Below, one piece after another: positions 11,394-23,040 of a stretch of DNA of 64,000 nt. Source of the stretch: Gnetum montanum (Eukaryota; Streptophyta; Gnetopsida; Gnetales; Gnetaceae). The stretch covers positions 509,512 to 573,511 of the forward strand of contig MNCI01009650.1 in assembly GCA_015680685.1 (NCBI GenBank), read 5' to 3'. Position numbers and translations under genes: made by a program. The stretch's first letter is position 1; every line of letters starts with the position of its first letter. A model generated the notes under the pieces. It did not search any database. It was not told the DNA's origin and was given only the letters and a program-made list of their open reading frames with translations.

Positions 11394-12289
11394 TGATGAG
11401 TGGCGAGGTACCCCTACACTCAACCATACGAATATGAGTGTTTCATGTATGATCTAGTCGAACTCCGCAGACAGGGTAGTTGTGGTATCTAGATAGTTAC
11501 TTGTTGATCTCAGTTCACTATCTTTCCACCTGGACTAGTATTGGCTTTGTCATGTATGTTTTAGTCTAGAGTGAGGTGTATGATATGTTCCTAAACTAAT
11601 GCTACTCCTAAAGGCAATGGAAAATAACTTTAATTAAACTAGGAGGAAAAGGGAGAGAGAGTTAAGCTATAGAAGTTAGAGAGAGAAAATCTAAATTAGC
11701 CTAAGTGTGATGAGCATATGTTCCTTAATCATCCATACACATCTTAGGTCTTGTTCATGACTACCACTGGGATTACCAAGCGCATGGCCCAAGTATGCTC
11801 CTGGGATACCAAGTAGTCACATGTAGATGCTTGTGATTAAGTCATACTCATTCCATGTTTAATAATGATAATAATTAAGTAATTAAACTAAGTGAATGTT
11901 ACAATGATGAAGTAATCTCGATCTTTATTTCCAATCATGTGCATGTCCAAGTACATCATACTCAAATAAAGGATGTCGTACAATTACAATCATCACACTG
12001 TGGGCATGTACTAGGAGAAAGGGTTGAGAAGAACTAACAAATGACTAAAAAAATAACTGACTACGAACTAATTTCTAACTACCTCTTCCCATGTGCCTAC
12101 ATGTGTATTTATAGGCCCACATAGGAATCATGATATCGTGTACCCAATATTTCTTGTGAGGTCACAATATCGCATACCTAATAATGGGGGTCCAATATTA
12201 TGGATATGATATTGGGACCCATTAGACCTAGTATCTTGTACCTGATATTAGGGGTTCAATAATAGAACCTAATAGACCATGACTCATCA
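11394..12289 (-). mobile_element. 5' LTR of element A (896 bp)
   Basis: Begins TGATGAGTGGCGAGGTACCC and ends GACTCATCA in plus-strand sense. A minus-strand TATA box is at 12106-12114. Scattered transitions separate it from the other LTR, so the insertion is not recent. Confidence 0.9.
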
Positions 12290-12294
12290 CTAAG
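12290..12294. repeat. Target-site duplication, right copy (CTAAG)
   Basis: Matches 6374-6378 exactly; element 1 linker coding resumes here. Confidence 0.9.
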
Positions 12295-13265
12295 AATTTG
12301 AAACAAGAGCCCCTATAGTTGAAAAATCTACTTGCTAGCCTAGAATATGCATTCTTGAAAAATGGCAAGTTGATCATACTTAATGCCAAACTTGCTCCCA
12401 AGAAAAAAGTGAAACTATTGAAAGTGGTAAATAGATAGCCAACAACCTTTGCTTGGTCATATCCTGAACTAACTAGAATTGATCCATGGATATGCTAGCA
12501 CTGCATTTATATTGATCCATCCATAAAGCTAAGGAGGCAACGACAATGACAGTTGAATAGAAAATTGAAGAAAATTGTCAAAGAGGAGATTGAGCAACTC
12601 CTTAAGGCAAGGGTCATCTACCCCATGGCAAATAGTGAGTGCGTTAGCCTACTCATGATAGTGCCAAAGAGAGGTGACAAATGATGGATTTGTATCGACT
12701 TCAGGTTGTTAAACATGGAAACATTCAAAGATCATTTTTTGTTGTTATTTGTTAATTAGGTGTTGAACATCATATCTAGGCATTGCTAGTATAGTTTTTT
12801 AGATGGTTATAGTGGCTATAACCAAATCTAGATTACACCAGAAGATCAGGTCAAAACAACATTCATGAGTTCTTGGGGGACCTTCACATATTGTAAGATG
12901 CCTTTTGTTCTATGTAATGCTCCTACCACTTTCCAATGCTTGGTCTTAAGCATCTTTCAATAGCAAACCAATAGCAAAGTAGAAGTATTTATGAATGACT
13001 TCTGCACTTATGGTGCTACATTTTAGTTAGCCTTGGACCACCTTGAGCAAGTACTCAAGAGATGTGTGGAAACAAAGTTGCAGCTCAATTGGTAAAAGAG
13101 CTATCTCATTGTCCAAGAAAGCATTGTATTAGGGCATTGAATTTTACTTGAAGGGATCGAGGTAGACCTTGAAAAGATAAGGATCATCCAAGGAACTACC
13201 CATCAACTAGAAACTATAAAAGATGTTTGGTCATATGATGGCTAGTGATCCTATAGGAGTTTGAT
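12295..13265 (+). pseudogene. Reverse transcriptase of element 1 (decayed)
   Basis: Linker residues (SLEYAFLKNGKLIILNAKL) lead into RT: KKIVKEEIEQLLKA, then VPKRG, ICIDFRLLN, FLDGYSGYNQI (first catalytic Asp kept), FVLCNAPTTFQC, and VEVFMNDFCTYGATF where the usual FMDD reads FMND. RT copies element RNA into DNA. Several TAG/TAA codons interrupt it. After about 13240 the frame goes almost straight to the integrase-side linker, so roughly the whole RNase H core is deleted. Confidence 0.8.
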
Positions 13266-14760
13266 ATTACAATGGTAGATCAAAAGGAGATTGAGAATGT
13301 GGTCACTAATCATTTATGTTTATTACGATGGGATAACAAAGAGGAGAGCCCTCTCTCTAATCAATTTCCTAATGAGCTTCTCTTTACTAGTCCAATAAAT
13401 GAACAAGTGCTGGAAAAACCAAAATGGTATGATGGCATCCTCATTGATCTTCTCACTCAAGAGATGCCACAAGATCTGGACACAGGATGAAACAACAATT
13501 TCTTTATTAGGCTAAACACTTCATAGAAATTAACAAACACCTTATAAGGTGTGCACCAATGGCTTGGTTTGTTGGTGTGTACCTAATGATGATCAACTAC
13601 ACATTCTCTAAGATGCTCATGAGGGTTTTTGTAGGGGCCACTATGCTAGGAGATGCATAGTCATTAAGATCTTGATGATAGGGTATTATTGGCCAACTAT
13701 CTACAAGGATGCCCACCAATTTTTCCACTCTTGTGAATGCTACCAATGAGATGGTGGGATGACTACTCGAAGAAAGGAACCTCAATAATGGATCCAACCA
13801 CTAGAACCATTTGACATATGGGACATCAAATTTATAGGTCCCATCACACCCATGTTCAATGGAAACACCTATATTATTTTAGCCATTGACTACTATACCA
13901 AATGGGTTGAAGTAGTAACCGTCGTTGATTGCACATCATCCACTACTCCTTGATTTGTACAATAGCACATTGTAAATAGGTTTGGAATGCCACGTGCACT
14001 AATTTTTGATAAAAGAACACACTTCATAGGAACAACTTTTCATAAACTCATGCAATGCTTGGAGGTTGAACATAAATTAAAAATACCCTATCACCCCCAA
14101 GCCAATGGTCAAGAAGAGGTTACTAACATGGAGATCATAAAGATTCTAATAAGAATCATTAGCAAATATAGGAGAGATTGGAGCACAAAACTCAACAATG
14201 CCCTTTGGGCCTACTGCTCAACATGAACACTCCCTATTAGCTACTCTTCCTATGAGTTTGTGTACAAAAAATTTCCAATGCTCTGAATTTAGTCTGAATT
14301 TTGTACATTCTCAACAACCTATGACCTAGACCTTGATCTAAGTCTAACACAAAAAGAAAGATTGATCAACCTAAATGTACTAGATGAAAATTGATTAGTG
14401 GCCCTATCATTGAATGAAGTACACAAGACATTCAACAAATAATGACATGACCTAAGAATTAGAAAGATCAAATTCCAACCTGAAGATAAGGTCCTCTAAT
14501 GGAACCCCACACATGTTCCTCAAAAAACCAAATTCCAAACATTTTGGGAGGGACCTTATATAATTGATGAAACCATTTTTTCTGGGTTCATGATCATATA
14601 TAAACTTGAAAGCCCAAAGAAAAAGTAGTTGGTCAAGATCCAACAAGTGAAGCCTTTCTATGAGCCTAAGCAAGCGAGTACAACAAATACCTCAAAGGAT
14701 GGACAGCCATGCTCAATTTCTCTAATCTCCTCCTTCCAACTTAGTCATGGGCAAGATGGC
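13266..14760 (+). pseudogene. Integrase of element 1 (decayed)
   Basis: Begins with the RNase H-integrase linker (KEIENVVTNHLCLLRWDNKE, 13272-13490). Zinc-finger remnants (GFCRGHYARRC, CECYQ) and the core follow: WDIKFIGP where a catalytic Asp is expected, then LIFDKRTHF, YHPQANGQEEVTNMEI with the catalytic Glu, and NNALWAYCST. The C-terminal part has QKERLINLNVLDEN and FWEGPYIIDE. It would insert element DNA. The first Asp is lost and stops abound, so it is inactive. Confidence 0.8.
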
Positions 14761-16600
14761 CATCGATGCTAATTATATACATGGCTTTTTATTTTTTCTA
14801 TTTTATTATTTTTTATTTTGCAAATTTTTTTTTACAAATTATTTATTTTACATCCTTTTTTATTTTAAAAATATTTCCTATTTTACATAATTTTTTTGAT
14901 ACCATTGTTAGTACATTTAAATCTTTGTTGAATATTTTATACTTTCTTATATATTTTACTTTATTTTAGTGTGATTTTCTAGTTTCTATTAATAAACATG
15001 CTTTGTGCCAATAGGATATAGTGGTGCTATAGTTGTTGCTATGGTGGTTTGTGCTTAATGTTTTTTTTGCTAATGTCTGGTTTCTATTTTTGAATTTTGA
15101 TAACAAATAACTAAGACATATTTCTATTTTCATGAAACAAGAAATGAGTCCACGTCATCTATCCATCCACAAACTCTATGATTTTCTTAGTTTTGGAAAC
15201 ATGAGGTTGCTTTTTCATTAATAAAACCTTAACAAGCTTGTAACCTTGATAGTCTCCAAGCTTGGGAAAGATTCAAAGGTTTGAAAAGGGTGTGGCTTTA
15301 AGGGGATTTAATACTAGTTATGGGACTAAAAAGACATGTTACCCATACCTAAAGGTCCCCTCTAACTAAGGCCCTTTTTCAAATAAGGAATGATGATTAT
15401 GCATGGAAGCATTCTTGTGTCTTGAGGGGGAAGACCGATCGTAGAGTAGTGATGCAAAATTACTAAAAGTGGTTGGTTTTGGTCTAGACTGAGGGTGGAT
15501 TTTATCAAGTCATTTAACCATGATTCTTACAAGGAACTTCATGTGACCATGATTGGGACATCCATTTTATTCTCTCTCTCTATCATTTATCAATGCTCTC
15601 CATAGCTCACCTCACTGTTCGTTTTCATGTTTTTGTTTCATGACTTAGTTTGATGTGTTGAAATTCCTAAATAGGTTTTCCAAGTTTGATCCTCAACTTT
15701 TCATAGCCATAACTCAAATATGGGGCCCATGGACTCCTTAGTTGAGGATATGCAAGGGCAAAAAGGGCATGTGCTGCTATGGGGAGGATCCACTTGCATA
15801 TCTCATGGTTTGGGTAGTTAAGTTCTTTACCCTTAGACATTGTCGCAATCAAAATCCTTCGTGCACCCCATTGTGCATTTGATTGTGTGCTTCTTAAGGA
15901 ATTTTTCTTCATCAAATCTCATTCTCTACTCATTCCTTAATCTTTCAAATATTGAAACGCTCTTCTAATGATTTCATTATGTTTTTGAATTTTTGGGCTT
16001 CTATTTGACCCAAATTTCACTCAAAAACTCCTTGTTTTTCATTACTTTTGAAAAATTCAATAGTGGTCAACAACCACATCGACTAGGCCTAGTTAACATA
16101 ATCAGCCATGTTGAATAGCCCCATCGATGTAACCTAAAATTTCTATAAATACTGCCCAACACTTTGAAATTTTTTGTCATTTTTTCAAAACAAAAGGGGA
16201 GTTTTTGTAATTTTTTAGAGCCCAAAACTTTCAAGAGACCATAACTTTCACACCATTTTTCCAACTCACTCTGTTCTTTGATCCTATAGCTATTGAAGGT
16301 AAGCTCTTAGTCATGGCGGTCACAAACCTTAAGGTTTTTGATGAAAATTTTTCTAACTCTTCCAAAGGATTAATGAATAGAATAACATTGAACCATCAAT
16401 TTTTAAGAGTTTAACCTTTGCAACAAACTTTGATAAACCTAGAATTAATTATTAATATTAAAATAATAAAAATAATATTAAAATAATTAATTAGACTATG
16501 ATCACAACTTAGAAAAGTGTAACTACCCCAAGAGATAAGGTATTCCCAATGTTTCAAGTTACACATTAAGTGTTAGTCCTTGGTCATGTTGTGATTACAG
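14761..16600 (+). other. 3' non-coding region of element 1
   Basis: About 1.8 kb without coding content, with a T-rich tract at 14785-14970. It matches the reverse complement of 19242-21250 in element 2 and shares blocks with element 3 (AAAGACATGTTACCCATACC near 15330). Conservation across four elements suggests it has a role for the element, such as RNA packaging or splicing, but I cannot show it. Confidence 0.65.
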
Positions 16601-19025
16601 ATGGCACATAGACCAAAACATCCACCAGAATGAAGACCATCACAAGCAAAGGAAAAATGACGTAGAACTAGAAGAGGTCAAAAAGAACAAGCCCAGGAGC
16701 AAGCAATAGAAACTCATGCAATGGGACCTCTTTGGGAGGAGCCCAAAGTGGAATTTGTTTGATAGATTCCTAAAGAAGAGGCTACGACTAAACAATCCCT
16801 AAGAGGAGAGGCACCAGGGCCTGTACTAAGATTTGAGGGCACATTGACACAAACCTATCTAGATATGATCAAGCCTCAATATGTTCAACATTTAGTTCTC
16901 CAAGAACTAAACTTTGAACCATTCTTGGAACATGCTCCACCAGAAGTCATGACACAATTGCAAAGCTCTCCCATGTGGCTGATCATCACTACCAGTGGGG
17001 AATGGTACATGGAGGAGACATATCTCTTTTGTAATAGTAGAAAGGAAGGAGCCGCTATGAGAATCAAGGACATCTAGGTGTCTTACTTAGTAGAAGGGAT
17101 TACATAGACTCTTGGTCTACCTAATTTTTGCATTCATTTGGCAAAAGTCTGAATACAAGTAGATCCTAAGGTTAAAAGGAAGTGAACCCAATGGTGTTAT
17201 GGGGTTGATCATAAGGACTTTGGCATACTCACATTAGTGGAGCAAATATACTTCAAGATAACGACGTACCACCTCAATTTGATGGTAAGGCCCAATAAGG
17301 TGATAGCCCTCTCCACCCATGCTTCTACCACTTTAAGCAAAAAATTCCCAATTAACCTTCCACAAATCATCTATTTGGAGATAGAGAAGCATTTTAAGAA
17401 AATGAACATGGAAGGAAAACCCTACAATTTCCTTGCCAAGGACATGGATAGTTTGCTATGCCAATGATACAATCTAACATACTCCTAGCACCTCTTGATC
17501 TAAAATGATGAAATATAACACTCTTGTTGTATCAAAAGAAGAGGAGTAGCCATTACCACCTCCACCACCCACTAAGAAACAACATCGAAGGCCCACATAG
17601 CCATTGAGCACTTATGCAAAATTCAAGAATAGCTCTTACGTGGGTGGAAGTAGTGAGCATGAATTAGTAGTGGGGACCCATCTATGTACTAACCTATAAT
17701 GAGTCACCTCAACGAAGTGTCTTGAATGATAAGCTAGATGGAGGGAGGTGGGCTAATATTATTAGCCTAAAAAATGTAGCTATGCATGAGGTTGAATCCT
17801 AGTGCTTAAGAGGTAATGGTGTCTCTCTTGTAGCAACAGTAATTCCCAAAAATATTTAGGAATTTTGCTATATTTTCGGTGCACATGGAAGAGGGTGAAG
17901 GGACAACTGTCTTGGTGATACAGCATCAAGGGTAAAAGACAGCAACAAAAGTGGTTGCTAACTAAATTGTTGAAGCATTAAATGCACCTATGTGCCTGTA
18001 CCAAATATTTCTACACTCAGAGATGTACAGATGTCTACAGGGACCATTAGTAGAAGATTGAATGCAACATAGCATGAAGAGTTATTGGAGTAACTAATGG
18101 GAACCAAGCAATCGATTCTAGATATCTTTGATTTTCTAGATAATATTACCACAACCTAGCCAAAGTTTCTTGAAGCAAAGGGCAAGTGCATCATTCTGGA
18201 AGGGCAACTTAAAATAGTTCAAGCACAAAACCAATGCTTGGCCATGGAGGTTGCCAAATTAAGATCCCATCTTGCTAATCCCATGCTCTTCAACCTATAC
18301 TAACAAGAGATGAAGCTTTTCAACAACTTCAAGATAGACTCAAATGGGTTGAGGTAGGGATGGTGATGCTCATCTTTGACTAGTCTGTGACCAAGGCCAA
18401 AACATATTTAGTTCAAAAGGACTTGGTATAGACGTGCCAAGAGAATGAGATATTGATCAAAGAAAATCATTGCCTATGGAATGTTAATTTGTAGAAGCAA
18501 CAAATGTAAGAATATATCCATTAATAGTAGAAGCAGCTAGCTAGGGTGAACACTAAGCTTAGGAGATTGGTAGGAGAGAATAGAAATCTTTGCATGGAGA
18601 AAGTCTACACCTTACACCAAAAATCTGTGATTGAAATTACCTCCTGGAAGAACAAGGCTCTCAAATTTGAGAGAGTCAAAGATCACTGTAGAGACTAGGT
18701 TGGCCTATAGAAAGAAGTAAATGAAAAACACATCTAGATGGCTAAGGAAAAAGTCAATGAAGTTCTTCAATAACTCTAGCAAGAAAGAGAGGTATGGAAA
18801 CCTATCATTGATGGGATAGATGCCTACAATAAAGTGAAAATTTACATGAAGGAGTTGTAGATATAAGAGATGACTGAATACATGAAGCTTGCCAATCTTT
18901 GATATGTAAACTTGATGATGCTAACTACTGGATAGTTGTGGTTAGAGTTAGAAAAGTAGATGACCAGCTTGTACGTATTATATGAGGTAGAGTTCAATCA
19001 CCACAAGGAGACCAAGCAGAAGTTT
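16601..19025 (+). pseudogene. Third ORF of element 1, beyond the 3' non-coding region (env-like position)
   Basis: ATG at 16601 follows GATTACAG, which would suit a splice acceptor. Pieces in order: a basic N-terminus, TLTQTYLDMIKPQYVQHLVL (from 16838), EHAPPEVMTQLQSS, EEATYLF-like and MRIKDI to 17077. Then VEQIYFKITTYHLNLMVRPN and LPQIIYLEIEKHFKK (17234-17467). A long Lys/Glu/Gln-rich, coiled-coil-like part runs to about 18950. No signal peptide or clear membrane segment is seen. Athila elements often carry an extra ORF here, called env-like; function is unknown. Many stops. Confidence 0.55.
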
Positions 19026-19241
19026 GGGCTCTGGTGCCTCATCTTAGTGAGACTATTCAGTCGTAGCTGCTTTAGAAAGTTGTTAGAAAGATTCCACTTT
19101 GGGCTCTTCCTGAAGAGGTCCCATTGCATGGGTTTCAGCTACCTACTCTTGGGCCTATTCATAACCCCTTTCGATTTTTGGCTATTTATCCCTTAGTTGG
19201 GATGATCCTTCCTCCTACATGTGCTTTCCCTTAGATGTCAT
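19026..19241 (-). pseudogene. Third-ORF stub of element 2
   Basis: The minus-strand ATG at 19241 (ATGACATCTAAGGG) aligns with the third-ORF start of element 1 at 16601. Matching stretches include CCCATGCAATGGGACCTCTT and GAGCCCAAAGTGGAAT. Similarity stops near 19027, which marks the tail-to-tail junction. Confidence 0.6.
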
Positions 19242-21250
19242 TTGTGGTCATAAAAAATCCAAGGATTAGCATACAATGTGTAACTTATAACATTTAAGAA
19301 CCTTATCTCATTGGGCAATTACACTTTGGCTAAGTTATGACCATGGTAGATTGATCTTTTTAATATTATTTCTTTTTAAAGATCATTAGAGTTTGTTCGA
19401 AGGGTTTAACTTCTTCAAATTGTTGTTTTCATGTTAGTGTATTAGTTAAACCCTTGTGAGAGTTAGAAAAATTTCAAAAAATTTTGCATCAAAATCCTAA
19501 GGTTTGTGGCCCCTATGACAAAGAGCTTACCTCCAATAGCTATAGGACTTAACAATGGAGTTAATTGGACAAACGATTTGGAAGTTATGATGCTTGGAAG
19601 GTTATAGGATATGAAAAATTCAAAAACTGCCCCCTCATTTGAGCACAAATGTGAAAAATTACAAGGCGTGGCCTCATATTTATAGAGTTTTTATATTGTA
19701 TTCACGGGGTTCCATATATGTGATCAACTTTGTAAATGGGGTCTTCTTGATGGGGCCTATGGAGAAAATTTTCACATTCAAAAATTTGAAAAATAGAAGG
19801 AGGTAGAGCATGAAATTGGGATTCTTAGAGAGCTAGAAAAGCCATGAACATGATGAAACATTGAAAGAGGGCTTGATTATTGATAAAATTGGAGTTTTGA
19901 TTAGGAGAATGAATTTTTGTTGAAGAAATGCCATTAAGAAGTGCATAGTTGGATGCAACTAATGGGGGATGCAGAATGATTTGATTATGAAAATGCCTAA
20001 ATAAGGCACTTAACTAACCCAACCAAAAGATATGGAAGTGGGTCCTTCCCATAGCATGTTCATGCCCTTGTTGCCCTTGCATATTCTCAAACCAAGGAGT
20101 CCATGGACCTTATGATTAATGAATGTTTATGGAAAGTTAAGGACCTAATTCGGAAGAATCTACCTAAGAATTTCAACACATCAAACTAAGACATTGAAAA
20201 ACACATGATAAACTAGCAATGAGGTGAATAATGGACAACACTAATGGATGAGAGAGAAAGTGAAATGGAGTCCCAAATTATGGTCACATGAAGTCCCTTG
20301 TGGATTTTATTGTTAAATGACTTGATAAAGTCCATCCTTTTTCTAGATCAAAACCAACCACTTTCAGTAACTTCGCATCAATACTTTAAGATCAATCCAC
20401 CCCCTTAAGATGCAAGAATGCTCCCACAGATCAATCATTATTCCTAAATGATAAGTAAGAAGTGAGAAAGGGTCTTAGGTAGATGGGACCTTTAGGCATG
20501 GGTAAAATGTCTTTTTAGTTCCTTAACTAGTGCTTGTAGTCTTTTATTTTGTCTAAGGGGTGTGCTTTGAATTTTCATAATTTTTTCTATTTTTATAGAT
20601 TTTTGGATGTGAACCACATCATGCAAAGACTTTAACTTTCTATTATTGGTCAATAGCAGAATGGTGAGAAATCCATGAAAACACTTAAGCACTCAAGAGA
20701 GTACGAAAGTACAAAGAGCATTAAATTCCCTTGAATTCACACCCTTATCAATCCATTTAATCTTTTCCATGTTTGGAAACTACCAAGGTTACAAGTTTGT
20801 TAAAGTTTCATTAAGGAAAGGGACCTCATATTTCCAAAACAAGGAATACCATAGATTGTTGTGGATGGATGGATTATGTGGACTCACTATCTATTCCATG
20901 AAAAAGAAACCATGTCTTAGTTATTAATTATTAAAATTCTAAGAGAGAATATAGACATTAGCAATCAAAAACATTAAGTACAAACCACCATTAGAAAATA
21001 GCTATAGCATCATTGTGTCTTGCTAGTAACAAAGAAAAACATTAGAAAACATTAGAAAAATTCAAACCATTTAAAGTAAAATATAAAAGAAATTGGAAAA
21101 TCTGTAAGAAAGATAAAACATACTAACAATTTTGTAAAACAAAAAATGGCGCAACACAAAAAAGATGTAAAATGAAAAAGTATAAAAACTAAGGAGCCAT
21201 TTATAGGATTAACACAAATGGCCATCTCCCCCATGACTAATTTGAAAGGA
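19242..21250 (-). other. 3' non-coding region of element 2
   Basis: No sustained frame. Inverted counterpart of 14761-16600: shared blocks include TAGCTAT-GGTAAGCTCTT and AGATAAGGT-TTACACATT. The GGCATGGGTAAAATGTCTTT block at 20496-20515 recurs in elements 1 and 3. Confidence 0.65.
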
Positions 21251-22640
21251 GGAGATTTGAAATATCAATTGTGGGTGTCCATCTAATAAGGTGTTGCTAG
21301 CACTGGCTCCCTTACGCTCATGGAAAGGTTTGACTTATTTCATGTTGATGAGAAAATTTTTGTTTGGGCTTTTAGGTTTGTGAATCAACATGGCCCTAGA
21401 AGGAAAGGTTTTGTAAATGATGTAAGGTCCTTCCCACAATGTTTGAAAACTTATTTCATTATGGCATATGTGTGGGGTTCTAGTAAAGAATCTTGTCTCC
21501 TGGTTGAAATTTTTCTTTCCTTATTTTGAGGTTGTGGCATTGTTTATTGAATGCTTTGTGCACTTCATTCAAGGACAGGGCCACCAACCTATTCTCATCT
21601 AGCATGTTAAGGTTGATCAGTCTCTCTTTCTGTGCTAGACTTGTGTCAAGATCAAGATCATAAGCTGTTGAAAGTGTACAAAGCTCAGACTGAATAGGAA
21701 GTGTTGGAAATTTTCCATACACTAGCTCATAGGAAGAATAGCCTATAGAGATTTTTCATGTTGAGCAGTAGGCCTAGAGGGCATCATTAAGTTTAGTGCT
21801 CCAATCTCTCCTATATTTGCTAATTATTCTAGTTAAGATCTTAGTGATCTCCCTATTCATAACCTTAACTTGACCATTCATTTAGGGGTGGTAAGGTGTT
21901 TTTAATTTATGTTCTACCCCTAAGCATTGCAAGAGCTTTCAAAAGGTGGTTCCTGTAAAATGAGTTTATCATAAATTAGTGCATATGGCATCCCAAACCT
22001 GTTGACAACATTCTATTATATAGACTAAGTAGTAGTAGAAGATGTTTAGTTGATGATGGTTGCTACTTCTACTCATTTCGTACAATAGTTAATAGTGAGT
22101 ATGATGTACACCTTTTTGTTCAACATGGATGCGATGGAACCCATGCAATCTATGTCCTAGATGTTAAAGGGTTCCAATGGTTGGATCCACTATTGAGGTC
22201 CCTCCATTTGAGTGGTCATTCCACCATCACATCGACAATGATCACAAAAGAAGATGAATTGTTCAATGTCTTTGAAGAATGTTGGCCAATAATATCCTAC
22301 CATCAGGATCTTAGTGGTTGTGCACTTTCCAACATAGTGGCCCCTACAAAGACCCTCATGAGTGTCTTGGAGAACAAATAGTTGATCAACATCAAGAATA
22401 CACCAATGAACTAGGCCATCAGCACACATCTTGTAAAGGTTTCCATTAATATTCATGAAACATTTGGCCTAATGAAGAAACTATTATTTTTCCTTGGTGT
22501 CCAACTCTTGTGGCATCTCTTGAGTGAGAAGATAAGTGAGGATGTTATCATACCAATTAGGCTCAACTAGCACTTGTTCATTTCTAACCCAAACAAAGAG
22601 AACTTCATCAGGAAGCTGATCAAAAAGTGGACTCTCCTCC
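21251..22640 (-). pseudogene. Integrase of element 2 (decayed)
   Basis: The N-terminal open part (22456-22190) has the zinc-finger region: CILDVDQLFVLQDTHEG, CRGHYVGKC, YYWPTFFKD, CDHC. The catalytic core to about 21750 is scarred by stops. The C-terminal open part (21722-21480) has YGKFPTLPIQSELCTLS, AQKERLINLNMLDENRLVAL and EKFQPGDKILY. The last part encodes a chromatin-facing C-terminal region similar to elements 1 and 3. Predicted role is DNA insertion; not functional. Confidence 0.75.
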
Positions 22641-23040
22641 TCTTTGTTCTCTCATTGCAACTGAGATAAGCATTCAACAACTACATTCTTAATGTCCTTT
22701 CGATCTACCATTGTGAGATTGAATTCTTGCAAGATCACAAGCCACTGTATGACATGAGGACTCACCATTGGTTTGTTCATCAAGAACTAGATTGCACTAT
22801 GGTTAATATGCACAAACACCTTATATCCAAGCACATAGTGCCTGAATTTCTCCAAGGCATAGACCATTACCATCTATTATTTTTCTGTTGTGGTGTAGTT
22901 GAGCTATGCATACAAAATTCTTTGGCTCATATAGTAGATGTAGTAAGGAAATTTTTGATCATCCAACTATCTGAGCATGGCTCCTAAAGCATAGTTTGAT
23001 GCATCTGTCATGATGTGGAATGGTTTAGACTAGTTAGGTG
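22641..23040 (-). pseudogene. RNase H of element 2 (decayed)
   Basis: Minus-strand residues include DASNYALGAML, QLDDQKFPYYIYYMS, QLNYTTTEK, ALEKFRHYVLGYKVFVH, NKPMVSPHVIQWLVI and MVDRKDIKNVVVECLSQL. This is the reverse-transcriptase-linked RNase H that removes the RNA template. HINHSAI stands where relatives have HTDHSAI, so one catalytic Asp is lost. Confidence 0.75.

Larger units (their letters stand above)
6379..12289 (-). mobile_element. Element A: gag-only (TR-GAG-like) Athila-related retrotransposon
   Basis: Complete 5.9 kb element in minus orientation, bounded by CTAAG on both sides. It has two LTRs beginning TGATGAGT and ending ACTCATCA (plus-strand sense), a polypurine tract, a primer site and a decayed gag. 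No protease, RT, RNase H or integrase motif is found between gag and the 3' non-coding part. Its LTR, primer site and 3' non-coding sequences resemble those of elements 2 and 3, so it probably moved using enzymes from an autonomous relative. It inserted into the protease-RT linker of element 1. Confidence 0.85.
2490..19025 (+). mobile_element. Athila-like Ty3/gypsy element 1, interrupted by element A
   Basis: Order on the plus strand: LTR 3' part, tRNA-Asp-type primer site, gag, protease, (element A insertion at 6379-12289), RT, integrase, about 1.8 kb 3' non-coding, then an additional ORF. The order protease-RT-integrase makes it Ty3/gypsy. The FM-D-type RT motif and the primer site point to the Athila lineage. 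No 3' LTR is found; instead the element runs into inverted element 2 near 19025. All frames are broken by stops. The core of RNase H is missing. Confidence 0.75.
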
